The position numbers and the translations under genes were made by a program. This document shows positions 15,530 through 23,818 of a stretch of DNA of 29,844 nt, in pieces. The notes under the pieces were generated by a model, which saw only the letters and a list, made by a program, of their open reading frames with translations, was not told where the DNA came from and did no database searches. Position 1 is the first letter of the stretch; each line of letters starts with the position of its first letter. This stretch comes from Enterobacteriaceae bacterium UBA2655. GTDB lineage: Bacteria; Pseudomonadota; Gammaproteobacteria; Enterobacterales; Enterobacteriaceae. Location: contig DENB01000039.1 in assembly GCA_002359495.1 (NCBI GenBank), forward strand, positions 1 to 29,844, written 5' to 3'.

Positions 15530-16816
15530 TTACTGGTTGTAAGCGCTCTCGCCGTGGCTGTTCACGTCCAGCCCTTCGCGTTCCTGATCTTCCGGTACGC
15601 GCAGGCCGACAATCATATCCGCCAGCTTGAAGCCGATGAACGCCACCACGCCGGACCAGACGATGGTTACGCCGCAGCTTAACAGCTGAACCCAAACCTG
15701 ATGACCCATGGTCACGCCCTCCGCATAACCTACGCCGCCCAGCGAAGAGGAAGCGAAGACGCCGGTCAGGATACAGCCCACAATGCCGCACACGCCATGG
15801 ACGCCGAACACATCGCACGGGTCGTCGACGCGCAGCCATTTTTTCAGCGTCGTGACGCCCCACAGGCCGGCCAGACCGCCTACCAGACCGATAATCAGCG
15901 CGCCGCCGACGCCCACATAGCCACAGGCAGGGGTAATGGCGACCAGGCCAGCGATAAAGCCGGAGCTTGCGCCCAGCAGAGAAGGCTTGCCGCGCAGCGC
16001 CCACTCGCCGAAGGTCCAGGAGAGCACCGCGCCGGCAGTCGCCATGACGGTGTTCAGGAACGCCAGCGCAGCGATTTCGTTAGCGGCGGAGGCGGAACCG
16101 GCGTTGAAACCGAACCAGCCCACATAGAGGATCGCCGTACCGGTGAAAACCATCGGCAGGTTATGCGGCTTGAACGCTTCTTTGCCGAAGCCTGCGCGTT
16201 TGCCTACCAGGTAAGCGCCGACCAGCCCCGCGATCGCGGCGTTGATGTGCACCACGGTGCCGCCAGCGAAATCCAGCGCGCCGTCCTGAGCCAGGAAACC
16301 GCCCGCCCAGACCATATGCGCAATCGGCAGATAGGCCAGCGTGACCCAGACCACGACAAAGATCAGCACAGCGGAGAAGCGGATGCGTTCCGCGATGGAG
16401 CCGACAATCAGACCCACGGTGATACAGGCGAAGGAAGCCTGGAACGCCACATGGATATATTGATAGAAGGAGCCCATTACCGCCGTCAGCTCGATGTTTT
16501 TCAGCATCGCCCACTGGAAGCTGCCGAAGAAGGCGTTACCTTCGCTGAAGGCCAGCGAATAGCCGTAGACCATCCACAGCACGCAAACCAGTGAAAAGGT
16601 TACGGCGACCTGCGTCAGCAGAGAGAGAACGTTTTTGCCGCGAATCAGACCGCCGTAAAACAGCGCAATCCCCGGAATCGACATAAACAGCACCAGAGCG
16701 GTGCAAATCATCATAAATGCGTTATCAGCCTTGTCCGCAACGGCAGGCGCAGCCATCGCAAGCGATGGCTGCAGCGCGAGGCTCGCCAAGCCCAACTTAG
16801 TGAATGCTTTATTCAT
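15530..16816 (-). CDS. amtB: Ammonium transporter AmtB
   Basis: AmtB is a trimeric inner-membrane channel that brings in ammonium under nitrogen limitation. The 428-residue precursor equals the E. coli length and begins MNKAFTKLGLASLALQPSLA with a cleavable signal peptide before APAVADKADN. The pore histidines are in conserved contexts (GGTVVHINAAIAG and DVFGVHGVCGIVG), and the GlnK-contacting loops and C-terminal tail GLRVPEDQEREGLDVNSHGE are intact. Two earlier in-frame ATGs would add six residues before the signal peptide, so I chose the ATG after GGAAAG. It follows glnK by 33 bases in one NtrC-type operon. Confidence 0.97.
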   Translation of the reverse strand: MNKAFTKLGLASLALQPSLAMAAPAVADKADNAFMMICTALVLFMSIPGIALFYGGLIRGKNVLSLLTQVAVTFSLVCVLWMVYGYSLAFSEGNAFFGSFQWAMLKNIELTAVMGSFYQYIHVAFQASFACITVGLIVGSIAERIRFSAVLIFVVVWVTLAYLPIAHMVWAGGFLAQDGALDFAGGTVVHINAAIAGLVGAYLVGKRAGFGKEAFKPHNLPMVFTGTAILYVGWFGFNAGSASAANEIAALAFLNTVMATAGAVLSWTFGEWALRGKPSLLGASSGFIAGLVAITPACGYVGVGGALIIGLVGGLAGLWGVTTLKKWLRVDDPCDVFGVHGVCGIVGCILTGVFASSSLGGVGYAEGVTMGHQVWVQLLSCGVTIVWSGVVAFIGFKLADMIVGLRVPEDQEREGLDVNSHGESAYNQ

Positions 16817-16849
16817 TTCTTTCCATCCCATCACAATACAGAGCCTGGT

Positions 16850-17188
16850 TTACAATGCTGCTTCGTCGGTTTCGCCGGTACGAATGCGGATGACGCGCTG
16901 CAGCTCCGCGACGAAAATTTTGCCGTCGCCGATTTTGCCGGTGTAAGCCGCTTTGCTGATGACATCAACCACTTCGTCCAGCTGGTCGTCAGCAATCGCG
17001 ATATCAATTTTGACTTTAGGCAGGAAGTTCACGCTGTACTCGGCGCCGCGATAAAGCTCTGCGTGACCTTTCTGGCGACCAAAACCTTTTACTTCGGTGA
17101 CAGTCAGTCCCTGAATGCCAATGGAAGATAAAGCTTCACGCACATCCTCCAGCTTAAACGGTTTGATTACCACGGTAACCAGCTTCAT
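16850..17188 (-). CDS. glnK: Nitrogen regulatory PII protein GlnK
   Basis: GlnK senses 2-oxoglutarate, ATP/ADP and uridylylation state and blocks AmtB when ammonium rises. The 112-residue protein begins MKLVTVVIKPFKLEDVREAL and has the T-loop with the uridylylated Tyr51 (AELYRGAEYSVNF), plus the B-loop TGKIGDGKIF and C-loop RIRTGE. The GGAGGGGATCCT leader supports the chosen ATG over one 15 codons upstream. Position before amtB and the sigma-54 promoter identify it as GlnK rather than GlnB. Confidence 0.97.
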   Translation of the reverse strand: MKLVTVVIKPFKLEDVREALSSIGIQGLTVTEVKGFGRQKGHAELYRGAEYSVNFLPKVKIDIAIADDQLDEVVDVISKAAYTGKIGDGKIFVAELQRVIRIRTGETDEAAL

Positions 17189-17242
17189 AGGATCCCCTCC
17201 AGGTATTAAATAGATAAGTCTCACCGGACACAAAGGGATCTA

Positions 17243-17258
17243 AGCAAAGGTTGTGCCA
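17243..17258 (-). promoter_or_regulatory. Sigma-54 promoter of glnK-amtB
   Basis: Read on the minus strand, TGGCACAACCTTTGCT has the -24 GG and -12 GC at the exact spacing of the RpoN consensus TGGCACGN4TTGCW, with one mismatch. It lies 55 bases upstream of the glnK start. The stretch between glnK and mdlB otherwise holds only the NtrC-like sites and no gene. Confidence 0.92.
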
Positions 17259-17365
17259 AAAATATAAAAAGCCGGGTAGCAGCTGTTCAGGCAGGCGTCA
17301 ATGCGGTTGGTTTAATAGCTAGACCGGGGGAAGGTGCAAAAAACGGCGAAAAAGCGCGGCGGGAA

Positions 17366-17402
17366 TGCACTGCTTTGGTGCTCACGGCGTCAAAGCAGTG
17401 CA
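17366..17402. promoter_or_regulatory. Paired NtrC-like binding sites upstream of glnK
   Basis: TGCACTGCTTTGGTGCT (17366-17382) fits the NtrC consensus GCACYN4-5GGTGC well. A second, weaker site lies in the opposite orientation at 17386-17402 (TGCACTGCTTTGACGCC on the minus strand). Centres are about 20 bases apart, two helical turns, and lie about 120-145 bases upstream of the sigma-54 promoter, the usual enhancer position. Together they form a perfect 12-bp inverted repeat. Confidence 0.85.
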
Positions 17403-17446
17403 TTTATACAGATTATTCTGATTAATGTGGGCGAAAAAGGTGCAAA

Positions 17447-19222
17447 TTATCCTTCAGCGGCAACCGGCATGCTCGTAGCAAGTTCATCGCCCGCCTGCTG
17501 CAGTTGAAACATCTGCCAGTAACGTCCCTGCTGCGCCAGCAACGACGGATGGTCGCCCCGCTCTACCACATGGCCGCGATGAAGAACCAGTATGGCGTCC
17601 GCTTCTATAATGGTGGATAAGCGGTGGGCGATAACCACCAGCGTAGTGTGCTGGCGAATCGCACGCAGCGTTTGCTGAATCGCCTGCTCGGTGCCGGAAT
17701 CGATATTGGCGGTAGCTTCGTCAAGAATCAAAATCTGCGGAAGATCGACCAGCACCCGGGCCAGCGCCAGCAGCTGCTTTTGTCCCACCGACAGATTATT
17801 GCCCTGCTCGCCCAGCCGGGTATGGATCCCCTCCGGCAACGCCTGCGCCAGGCTGGCCAGCTGCACCTGCTCCAGCGCGCGCCAGACCGCTTCTTCGTTG
17901 ATATCGCGCCCCAGCCGCACATTAGCCAACAGCGAATCGGCCAGCACGACCGGGTCCTGCTGCACCATCGCCACGCCGCGCCGCAGCACCTGATGCGTCA
18001 GCTGGCTTATCGGCCTGTCGTCGAGCAAAACCTCGCCGCGCGTTACCGGGTAGTAACCCATCAGCAGGTTAGCCAAAGTGCTTTTGCCGCTGCCGGTATG
18101 CCCGACCAGCGCGATAAAACTGCGCGACGGCGCCTCCAGGGTGATGTCGCTCAACACATCCCGATCGGCGCGGTAGGCGAAGCTCAAATTGCGCAGCGCA
18201 ATGTGGCCGGAAGTCAGCGGACGGTTATCCGCGCCGTAATCCTGCTGCTGCGCATCGATCAGCTCAAAGATGCGTTCGCCTGCCACCACCGCCTGCTGCA
18301 GCATCGACTGCTGCGTAGTTAGCTCGATCAGCGGTTCGTTCAGGCGGCCCAGGTAGGTGATAAAGGCGTACAGTACGCCGACTTCGAATACCCCGGGCGT
18401 TGAGAAGCTGAACAGCAGCAGCAGGCCGCACAGGATCAGGGCGGAAAACAGGCTCAGCAACGGACGCAGCAGGAAGCCGTCGAGACGCAACGTCTCCATG
18501 CGCGCCAGATAGTGCGAACGGCTCGCCTCGCCCATGCGTTCGCCGAATCTCGCCTGCTGACGGAACTGCTGGATAACGCTCATGCCGTTAATCACTTCAT
18601 TGAAGCCGTTGTTGATGTCGGCCAGGTAGCTGCGCACCCGGCGGGCGATCGGCGTGCTGAAGCGCTGGTAGATAAACATCACCGCCAGCACCAGCGGAAA
18701 CATCACCAGCGCCACCAGCGCCATACGCCAGTCCAGGCTGAACATCGCCACCAGCATCGCGCCGATCAGGGCCGCACTGCGCAATACCGTCGCCACCACC
18801 GTCACATAGAGATCTTTAATGACTTCGGTATCATAGGTGACGCGCGAAATAATCTGTCCTACCGGCTGGGTATCGAACGCGCTCAGCGGCTGCTTCAGCG
18901 CGGCTTCCATTACATCGCTGCGCAGGCGCTGCACCACGCCGATCGCGGCGCGGTTAAACAGCAGCGCCTGCCAGTAGTGCAGCGCAGCGGCCAGCAGCTG
19001 CAGCAGGATAAAACTGACCACTAAGCCCGCGACAATTCCCCATGGCATTTGATGTTTCGCGATCAGCCGATCGATGAAAAAGCTGACCAGCACCGGTCCG
19101 GTCACTTCCGCCGCCGCGGCAAGCCATAACATGCCTGTGGCCAGCGAAAGCGACTTCCGCCAGGGTTTCCCGTAGGCCAGCAGCCTTTTCAACGTTGGCC
19201 AGAGCCGGTCAGATTTAGCCAT
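17447..19222 (-). CDS. mdlB: Multidrug/lipid ABC exporter subunit MdlB
   Basis: MdlB is a half-size ABC exporter, expected to pair with MdlA as a heterodimer; the substrate is not established. The 591-residue protein has about six membrane helices in the first 310 residues, then an ATPase domain with Walker [10 protein letters not shown], the signature NLSVGQKQ, Walker [10 protein letters not shown] and the switch histidine in VIAHRLST. The chosen ATG follows AAAGGAG and overlaps the end of mdlA by 8 bases; an ATG eight codons earlier would lie entirely inside mdlA. The tail after the ATPase is short and divergent. It resembles E. coli MdlB along its full length. Confidence 0.95.
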   Translation of the reverse strand: MAKSDRLWPTLKRLLAYGKPWRKSLSLATGMLWLAAAAEVTGPVLVSFFIDRLIAKHQMPWGIVAGLVVSFILLQLLAAALHYWQALLFNRAAIGVVQRLRSDVMEAALKQPLSAFDTQPVGQIISRVTYDTEVIKDLYVTVVATVLRSAALIGAMLVAMFSLDWRMALVALVMFPLVLAVMFIYQRFSTPIARRVRSYLADINNGFNEVINGMSVIQQFRQQARFGERMGEASRSHYLARMETLRLDGFLLRPLLSLFSALILCGLLLLFSFSTPGVFEVGVLYAFITYLGRLNEPLIELTTQQSMLQQAVVAGERIFELIDAQQQDYGADNRPLTSGHIALRNLSFAYRADRDVLSDITLEAPSRSFIALVGHTGSGKSTLANLLMGYYPVTRGEVLLDDRPISQLTHQVLRRGVAMVQQDPVVLADSLLANVRLGRDINEEAVWRALEQVQLASLAQALPEGIHTRLGEQGNNLSVGQKQLLALARVLVDLPQILILDEATANIDSGTEQAIQQTLRAIRQHTTLVVIAHRLSTIIEADAILVLHRGHVVERGDHPSLLAQQGRYWQMFQLQQAGDELATSMPVAAEG

Positions 19223-20984
19223 GAGGCACTCCTTTCTCTTTTTCATCCTCGTCCAGCGCCGCTTCCAGCTGCTGATAGCGATACATATCCCGATACCAGC
19301 CGGGCTGTATCGCGAGCTGGTCGTGCATGCCGCGCTGGGCCACCGCTCCCTGCTTCAATACGATGATCTCACTCGCCTCCGTCAGCGCCGACAGGCGATG
19401 GGCGCTGATGATAAGCGTACGCCCCGCTCCCCACTGGCGCAGATTATGCAAAATGTCATGTTCCGTACGGCCATCGACCGCCGACAGCGCATCGTCGAGG
19501 ATCAGAATTTCCGCATTCAGCAGCAGCGCGCGGGCGATAGAAATACGCTGTTTTTGTCCGCCGGAAAGCATGACGCCGCGCTCACCGACTTCCGTTTCAT
19601 ACCCCTGCGGCAGGCGCAGAATATCGTCATGCACGCTGGCGAGCTGCGCCACATGCTCGATTTCCGCCTGGCTAGCGTTGGGCTTGCCGAGAGCGATATT
19701 GTTGGCGACCGTATCGGAAAACAGAAACGGCGTCTGGCTGACCACCGCCAGTCGGCTGCGCCAGCAGTCGATGCGCAACTGCGGCAGCGGAATGTTGTGA
19801 TAGCAGATATCGCCGTGATCGATGTCGAAGTGACGCTGGATCAAGCTGAGCAGCGTACTTTTTCCGCTGCCCGTCGCTCCGCACAACCCGAGCATTTGGC
19901 CCGGCTTCAGCTGAAAGTTAACCTGGCGCAGCACCGGCGCGGCGCTGGCCGGATAACGAAACTCCCGGATCGCCGCTTTCAGGATCCCCGGCTCGGCCGG
20001 CAGCAGCTTTTGCCCATCAACCACCGCCGGCGCTTCCGCCAGCAGCGCGCGGATACGACTCCAGGCGGCGCTGCCGCGCTCCACAATATTGAACATCCAG
20101 GCGAGCGCCAGCATCGGCCAAATCATCAGGCCGAGGTACATCACAAAGCTGGTAAGCTGACCAAGCGTCATCGTGCCGTGCCAGACCATCCAGCTGCCGC
20201 CGCCGATGGCTAATAGGTTAGAAAATCCGATGGCGATATAAATCGTCGGATCGAAACGGGCATCGACGCGCGCCACGCGCAGGTTTTTTTCGCCCGTATC
20301 GCGGGCGATGGCGGAGAATTGCTGAGACTGGTGCGCTTCCAGGCCAAACGCCTTGATCATGCGAATGCTGGTCAGGCTTTCCTGGGTTTGATCGTTGAGC
20401 GTGGAAAATGCCGCCTGCGACAGCTTGAAGCGTTCGTGCAGCTGATTGCCGTAGCGATGAATGATTACCGCCATAATCGGCATCGGCACCAATGCCAGCA
20501 ACGTTAACTGCCAGCTGAGCTGGGTGCTCATCACCAGCAAGACCACCAGCCCCATCACCAGCGAATCGACCAACGTCAGCACCCCTTCGCCAGCGGCGAA
20601 GACTACGCGATCCACATCGTTGGTGGCGCGGGCGATAAGGTCGCCGGTGCGGTGGCGCAGATAAAATGCCGGATGTTGGCGGCTGAGCTGACGGTAAAAA
20701 TCTTCCCGCAGCTCCACCGCCAGCTGATAGGAGGCGCCGAACAGCAGCACGCGCCAGACGTAGCGCAACAGGTAGATGATCACGGCGGTAATCAGCATCA
20801 CGCCGATCCACATAAAGATACGGGCGCTGCTCATCGTATGATGCGTCACGCCATCGACAATCACGCCAACCAGATGCGGCGGCAGCAATTGCAGCAGGGC
20901 AATAATAATCAGCAAGGAAACAGCGCCCAGATATCGCCGCCACTCGCGCAAAAAATACCAACTTAACTGGCTGAATAATCGCAC
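19215..20984 (-). CDS. mdlA: Multidrug/lipid ABC exporter subunit MdlA
   Basis: This 589-residue partner of MdlB begins [20 protein letters not shown]. Membrane helices occupy about residues 15-300; the ATPase domain has Walker [10 protein letters not shown], signature MLSGGQKQR, Walker [13 protein letters not shown] and the switch histidine ISAHRLSAL. The Walker B is followed by Asp rather than the catalytic Glu (ILDDA), so one of the two ATP sites of the heterodimer is probably degenerate; E. coli MdlA has the same residue. The stop overlaps the mdlB start. In E. coli the Lrp-family gene decR precedes mdlA; here cof is next. Confidence 0.95.
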   Translation of the reverse strand: MRLFSQLSWYFLREWRRYLGAVSLLIIIALLQLLPPHLVGVIVDGVTHHTMSSARIFMWIGVMLITAVIIYLLRYVWRVLLFGASYQLAVELREDFYRQLSRQHPAFYLRHRTGDLIARATNDVDRVVFAAGEGVLTLVDSLVMGLVVLLVMSTQLSWQLTLLALVPMPIMAVIIHRYGNQLHERFKLSQAAFSTLNDQTQESLTSIRMIKAFGLEAHQSQQFSAIARDTGEKNLRVARVDARFDPTIYIAIGFSNLLAIGGGSWMVWHGTMTLGQLTSFVMYLGLMIWPMLALAWMFNIVERGSAAWSRIRALLAEAPAVVDGQKLLPAEPGILKAAIREFRYPASAAPVLRQVNFQLKPGQMLGLCGATGSGKSTLLSLIQRHFDIDHGDICYHNIPLPQLRIDCWRSRLAVVSQTPFLFSDTVANNIALGKPNASQAEIEHVAQLASVHDDILRLPQGYETEVGERGVMLSGGQKQRISIARALLLNAEILILDDALSAVDGRTEHDILHNLRQWGAGRTLIISAHRLSALTEASEIIVLKQGAVAQRGMHDQLAIQPGWYRDMYRYQQLEAALDEDEKEKGVPHG

Positions 20985-21187
20985 AACACTGCTCTCAATG
21001 TATTTCCGGGCCTTTCTTTCAGGACCAAGCCGAGCCGGATTGATTTATCTCTTCCATGGCGGAGCGCGGAAAGAGACAGGTTTTCCATGACCGCCATTAT
21101 AACGGAATCATAGCAACCTGTTTTCCTGACTGTGCCCCAAGCGAGCTATCCGCTCGCGCTCGACGCGGCGCGACCAGCCAAAAGCAG
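20985..21187. other. Gene-free spacer between mdlA and cof
   Basis: No coding sequence is supported here. In E. coli the cysteine-sensing regulator gene decR (ybaO) occupies this place. I could not see any remnant of its conserved N-terminal helix-turn-helix in any frame. The mdlAB promoter must lie in this stretch, but no convincing -35/-10 pair stood out. Confidence 0.6.
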
Positions 21188-21207
21188 ACGCGGCAGGCGC
21201 GCCGCGT
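21188..21207 (-). terminator. Hairpin at the end of cof
   Basis: Stem ACGCGGC (21188-21194) pairs with GCCGCGT (21201-21207), loop AGGCGC, right at the cof stop codon. Only a short CTTTT follows on the minus strand, so it is at most a weak terminator. Confidence 0.4.
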
Positions 21208-21974
21208 TACGCCTGGTGCCCCGGCGCTTCGCTTAATTGTATCGGAGCGTAATCAAGGTGCGGCGTAGTCAACCAGTGATTCAGGTAGTGCGAGACCGCC
21301 TGCGTTTCGCAATGCCCGATGACGGGCAGGTGCGGCAGCTCCGCTTTTAACTGGCTCATGGCGTTGCCCATAATAAACCCCTTGCCGACCCGCTCCAGCA
21401 TTTCCCGATCGTTCATCGCATCGCCGAACGCCATACAGTCGGCCAGCGTCAGGTCCAGGTGCTGACATAACAAAGCCAGCGCGGCACCTTTATTGCAGTT
21501 TACCGGCAGCACTTCCAGGCAATTTCGGGCGGAAAAGCAGAGATCCGCCCGTTCGCCCAGCGCAGCATGGAGCTGGCTTTTTAGACCGCACAGCGCCTCA
21601 TGGTCGCCAACGAAGCAGATTTTCGTCACCTGATGGGCGGTAAACCAGCCCTTATCATTGAACAGATGAATGCTGGCTTTGGTGCGCCAGTGAGTGTGCA
21701 ATACCTCTTCCGCTACCGAAGGCGTCAGATCGCTGGCGAACAGCTGATTGCCTTCCGGATCGTGGATGCGCGTGCCGTTGCCGGTGATCAGCCAGGCATG
21801 CAGATTCAGCTGTTGACGTAACTTCTGCATTTCCAGCAGATGCCGTCCGGTGGCGAACGCCAACATGACCTGCCGCTCATGCAGCGCAATCAGCGTGGCC
21901 AGCGTCTCCTTGCCAAGCTGGTGGTTCGGTAAGAGTAAAGTGCCATCCATATCGAAAGCGGCTAAACGCGCCAT
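21207..21974 (-). CDS. cof: HMP-PP phosphatase Cof (HAD family), shortened cap
   Basis: Cof is a HAD-family phosphatase that hydrolyses the thiamine precursor HMP-PP and other small phosphates. The 255-residue protein (272 in E. coli) keeps motif I DMDGT (D8, D10), motif II near FATGRH, the lysine in CNKGAAL and motif [11 protein letters not shown]. Compared with E. coli Cof from memory, about 27 residues of the cap domain are missing between GWFT and VTKICF, where only AHQ remains; the frame is kept. The C-terminus is about ten residues longer. The chosen ATG follows AGAGAGG and matches [14 protein letters not shown]; an upstream start adds 44 unconserved residues. Confidence 0.92.
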   Translation of the reverse strand: MARLAAFDMDGTLLLPNHQLGKETLATLIALHERQVMLAFATGRHLLEMQKLRQQLNLHAWLITGNGTRIHDPEGNQLFASDLTPSVAEEVLHTHWRTKASIHLFNDKGWFTAHQVTKICFVGDHEALCGLKSQLHAALGERADLCFSARNCLEVLPVNCNKGAALALLCQHLDLTLADCMAFGDAMNDREMLERVGKGFIMGNAMSQLKAELPHLPVIGHCETQAVSHYLNHWLTTPHLDYAPIQLSEAPGHQA

Positions 21975-22135
21975 AAAAGCCTCTCTTGCTGAAATGGTCT
22001 TTTCTACGCTCCTTGCCGGAGCGCAAAACGTCATACTGTGGTAAAGCAACGAAAAGAAACCTGATAACAGTAACAGGTGTTCACCAGCAGCGACAGGCAT
22101 TACCATAGGCGAAAATTTTTATCGGGACATAAACA

Positions 22136-22831
22136 ATGAAAAGAGCCGTGGTTGTTTTCAGCGGTGGACAAGATTCCACCACCTGCTTAATTCAGGCGCT
22201 TCAGCAGTATGATGAAGTCCATTGCGTCACTTTTGATTATGGTCAGCGCCACCGTGAAGAGATAGAGGTGGCGCGAGAGCTGGCGCAGCAGCTGGGCGCG
22301 CGGGCGCATAAGGTTCTGGACGTCACCCTGTTGAACGAGCTGGCGATCAGCAGCCTGACGCGCGATAGCATCCCGGTGCCGGCATACGATCCCGACGCCA
22401 GCGGTTTGCCCAGCACCTTTGTGCCCGGCAGGAATATTCTTTTTATGACGCTGGCCGCCATTTATGCCTATCAGGTTGAGGCGGAAGCGGTAATTACCGG
22501 CGTATGTGAAACTGACTTCTCCGGCTATCCCGACTGCCGCGATGAGTTCGTCAAAGCGCTCAACGAAGCCGTAAAACTGGGCATGGCGCGCGACGTTCGC
22601 TTCGAAACGCCGTTGATGTGGCTGAACAAAGCGGAAACCTGGGCGCTGGCGGATTACTGGCGACAGCTGCCGCTGGTACGCCAGCAGACCCTGACCTGCT
22701 ATAACGGCATTAAGGGCGACGGCTGCGGAGAGTGCGCCGCCTGTCATCTGCGCGCAAACGGCCTGCAAGCTTATCTTGATAATGCGGAAAGCGTTATGGC
22801 CGCCATGAGGTCGAAAAGCGGACTGGCCTGA
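22136..22831 (+). CDS. queC: 7-cyano-7-deazaguanine synthase
   Basis: QueC converts 7-carboxy-7-deazaguanine to preQ0 with ATP and ammonia in queuosine synthesis. The 231-residue length equals E. coli QueC. It begins [20 protein letters not shown] with the PP-loop SGGQDS. The C-terminal zinc site is intact: one Cys in TCYNG and three in GCGECAACH. The conserved PGRNILF and [12 protein letters not shown] stretches are present. It diverges from cof across about 160 bases. I see no preQ1 riboswitch there, and only a weak GGGA ribosome-binding site. Confidence 0.97.
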   Translation: MKRAVVVFSGGQDSTTCLIQALQQYDEVHCVTFDYGQRHREEIEVARELAQQLGARAHKVLDVTLLNELAISSLTRDSIPVPAYDPDASGLPSTFVPGRNILFMTLAAIYAYQVEAEAVITGVCETDFSGYPDCRDEFVKALNEAVKLGMARDVRFETPLMWLNKAETWALADYWRQLPLVRQQTLTCYNGIKGDGCGECAACHLRANGLQAYLDNAESVMAAMRSKSGLA

Positions 22832-22864
22832 CGGCAAGCGGCAACCTCTGCGCCTTATCGCTTG

Positions 22865-23263
22865 CTACTCCATCAGTGCCTGCAGACGTTGCCGCAGCGC
22901 GCCTTCGAGAGAAACCGCTTTCTGACTCGCAAGGTCGATGCAAACAAACGTCAGCGTTGCATCGGCGATCGGCGTCTGATCGTTCGTCAGCATCACGCGC
23001 TGCGCCAGCACGCCGCTTTTGCTGTTCAGTTGCACCACCTCGCTGTCAATTTGCAAAACGTCGCCCAGCACGGCCGGGCGACGATAGTTGATGTTGATAT
23101 TCACCACGACAAAAGCCAGTTTCTGCATTGACAGCCATTCGAAGGCCTCAGCCTGCTCCAACCATTGCCAGCGAGCCTCTTCAAGGAACTCCAGATAACG
23201 CGCATTGTTCACATGCTGATAAACATCAAGATGGTATCCACGCACTTTTATTGAAGTCCGCAT
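22865..23263 (-). CDS. fadM: Long-chain acyl-CoA thioesterase FadM
   Basis: FadM is a single-hotdog thioesterase that clears long-chain and unusual (dienoyl) acyl-CoA during fatty-acid degradation. The 132-residue protein has the same length as E. coli FadM. The 4-hydroxybenzoyl-CoA thioesterase-type active-site segment is intact (GYHLDVYQHVNNARYLEFLE), followed by VVVNININYRRPAVLGD. It is convergent with queC. A FadR-like operator lies 24 bases upstream of its start, in agreement with the known FadR control of fadM in E. coli. Confidence 0.96.
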   Translation of the reverse strand: MRTSIKVRGYHLDVYQHVNNARYLEFLEEARWQWLEQAEAFEWLSMQKLAFVVVNININYRRPAVLGDVLQIDSEVVQLNSKSGVLAQRVMLTNDQTPIADATLTFVCIDLASQKAVSLEGALRQRLQALME

Positions 23264-23286
23264 AAACGCCTCTCTGAAAGCCGGTT

Positions 23287-23303
23287 AGCTGGTATGACCT
23301 GAT
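23287..23303. promoter_or_regulatory. FadR-like operator upstream of fadM
   Basis: AGCTGGTATGACCTGAT agrees with the FadR consensus (core CTGGTCNGACCAG) at most positions and is a near-palindrome around the central base. Its position just before fadM fits repression by FadR that is relieved by long-chain acyl-CoA. Confidence 0.72.
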
Positions 23304-23359
23304 TAGCGTAGCAAAGGCCTGTCGGCGTAACCGGCATTTCTCAACGGCTGCGACCAAAG

Positions 23360-23698
<339 letters not shown>

Positions 23699-23756
23699 TT
23701 AACAGCAAACACAGGGTGTCACAGCGTTATCGCGACGGCAAAAGGCAACGCGCAGA

Positions 23757-23790
23757 AATGGAAAAGGCCGCATAAGCGGCCTTTGTTTGT
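23757..23790 (-). terminator. ppiD terminator
   Basis: A 9-bp stem, AAAGGCCGC (23763-23771) with GCGGCCTTT (23776-23784), has a 4-base loop. On the minus strand it is followed by TTTTCC, just 35 bases after the ppiD stop. The plus-strand tail TTTGTTTGTTTC could also work, but no plus-strand gene ends here. Confidence 0.85.
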
Positions 23791-23818
23791 TTCACTACTT
23801 ACCGGGTTTTTGCGAGGC

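Noticed and set aside
15701..16594. A 297-codon plus-strand open frame
   Set aside because: It lies fully antisense to amtB, has no recognisable fold, and is rich in Gln, Arg, His and Ala as expected from a reversed membrane-protein gene.
19221..20213. A 330-codon plus-strand open frame
   Set aside because: It is antisense to mdlA, whose ABC motifs are intact, and has no family resemblance.
21975..22106. N-terminal extension of cof by 44 codons
   Set aside because: The extension is unlike the family, while AGAGAGG sits right before the internal ATG that starts the conserved [12 protein letters not shown].
22032..22135. Possible preQ1 riboswitch before queC
   Set aside because: No pseudoknot-like arrangement with the A-rich tail and paired C-rich loop could be seen, and enterobacterial queC genes generally lack one.
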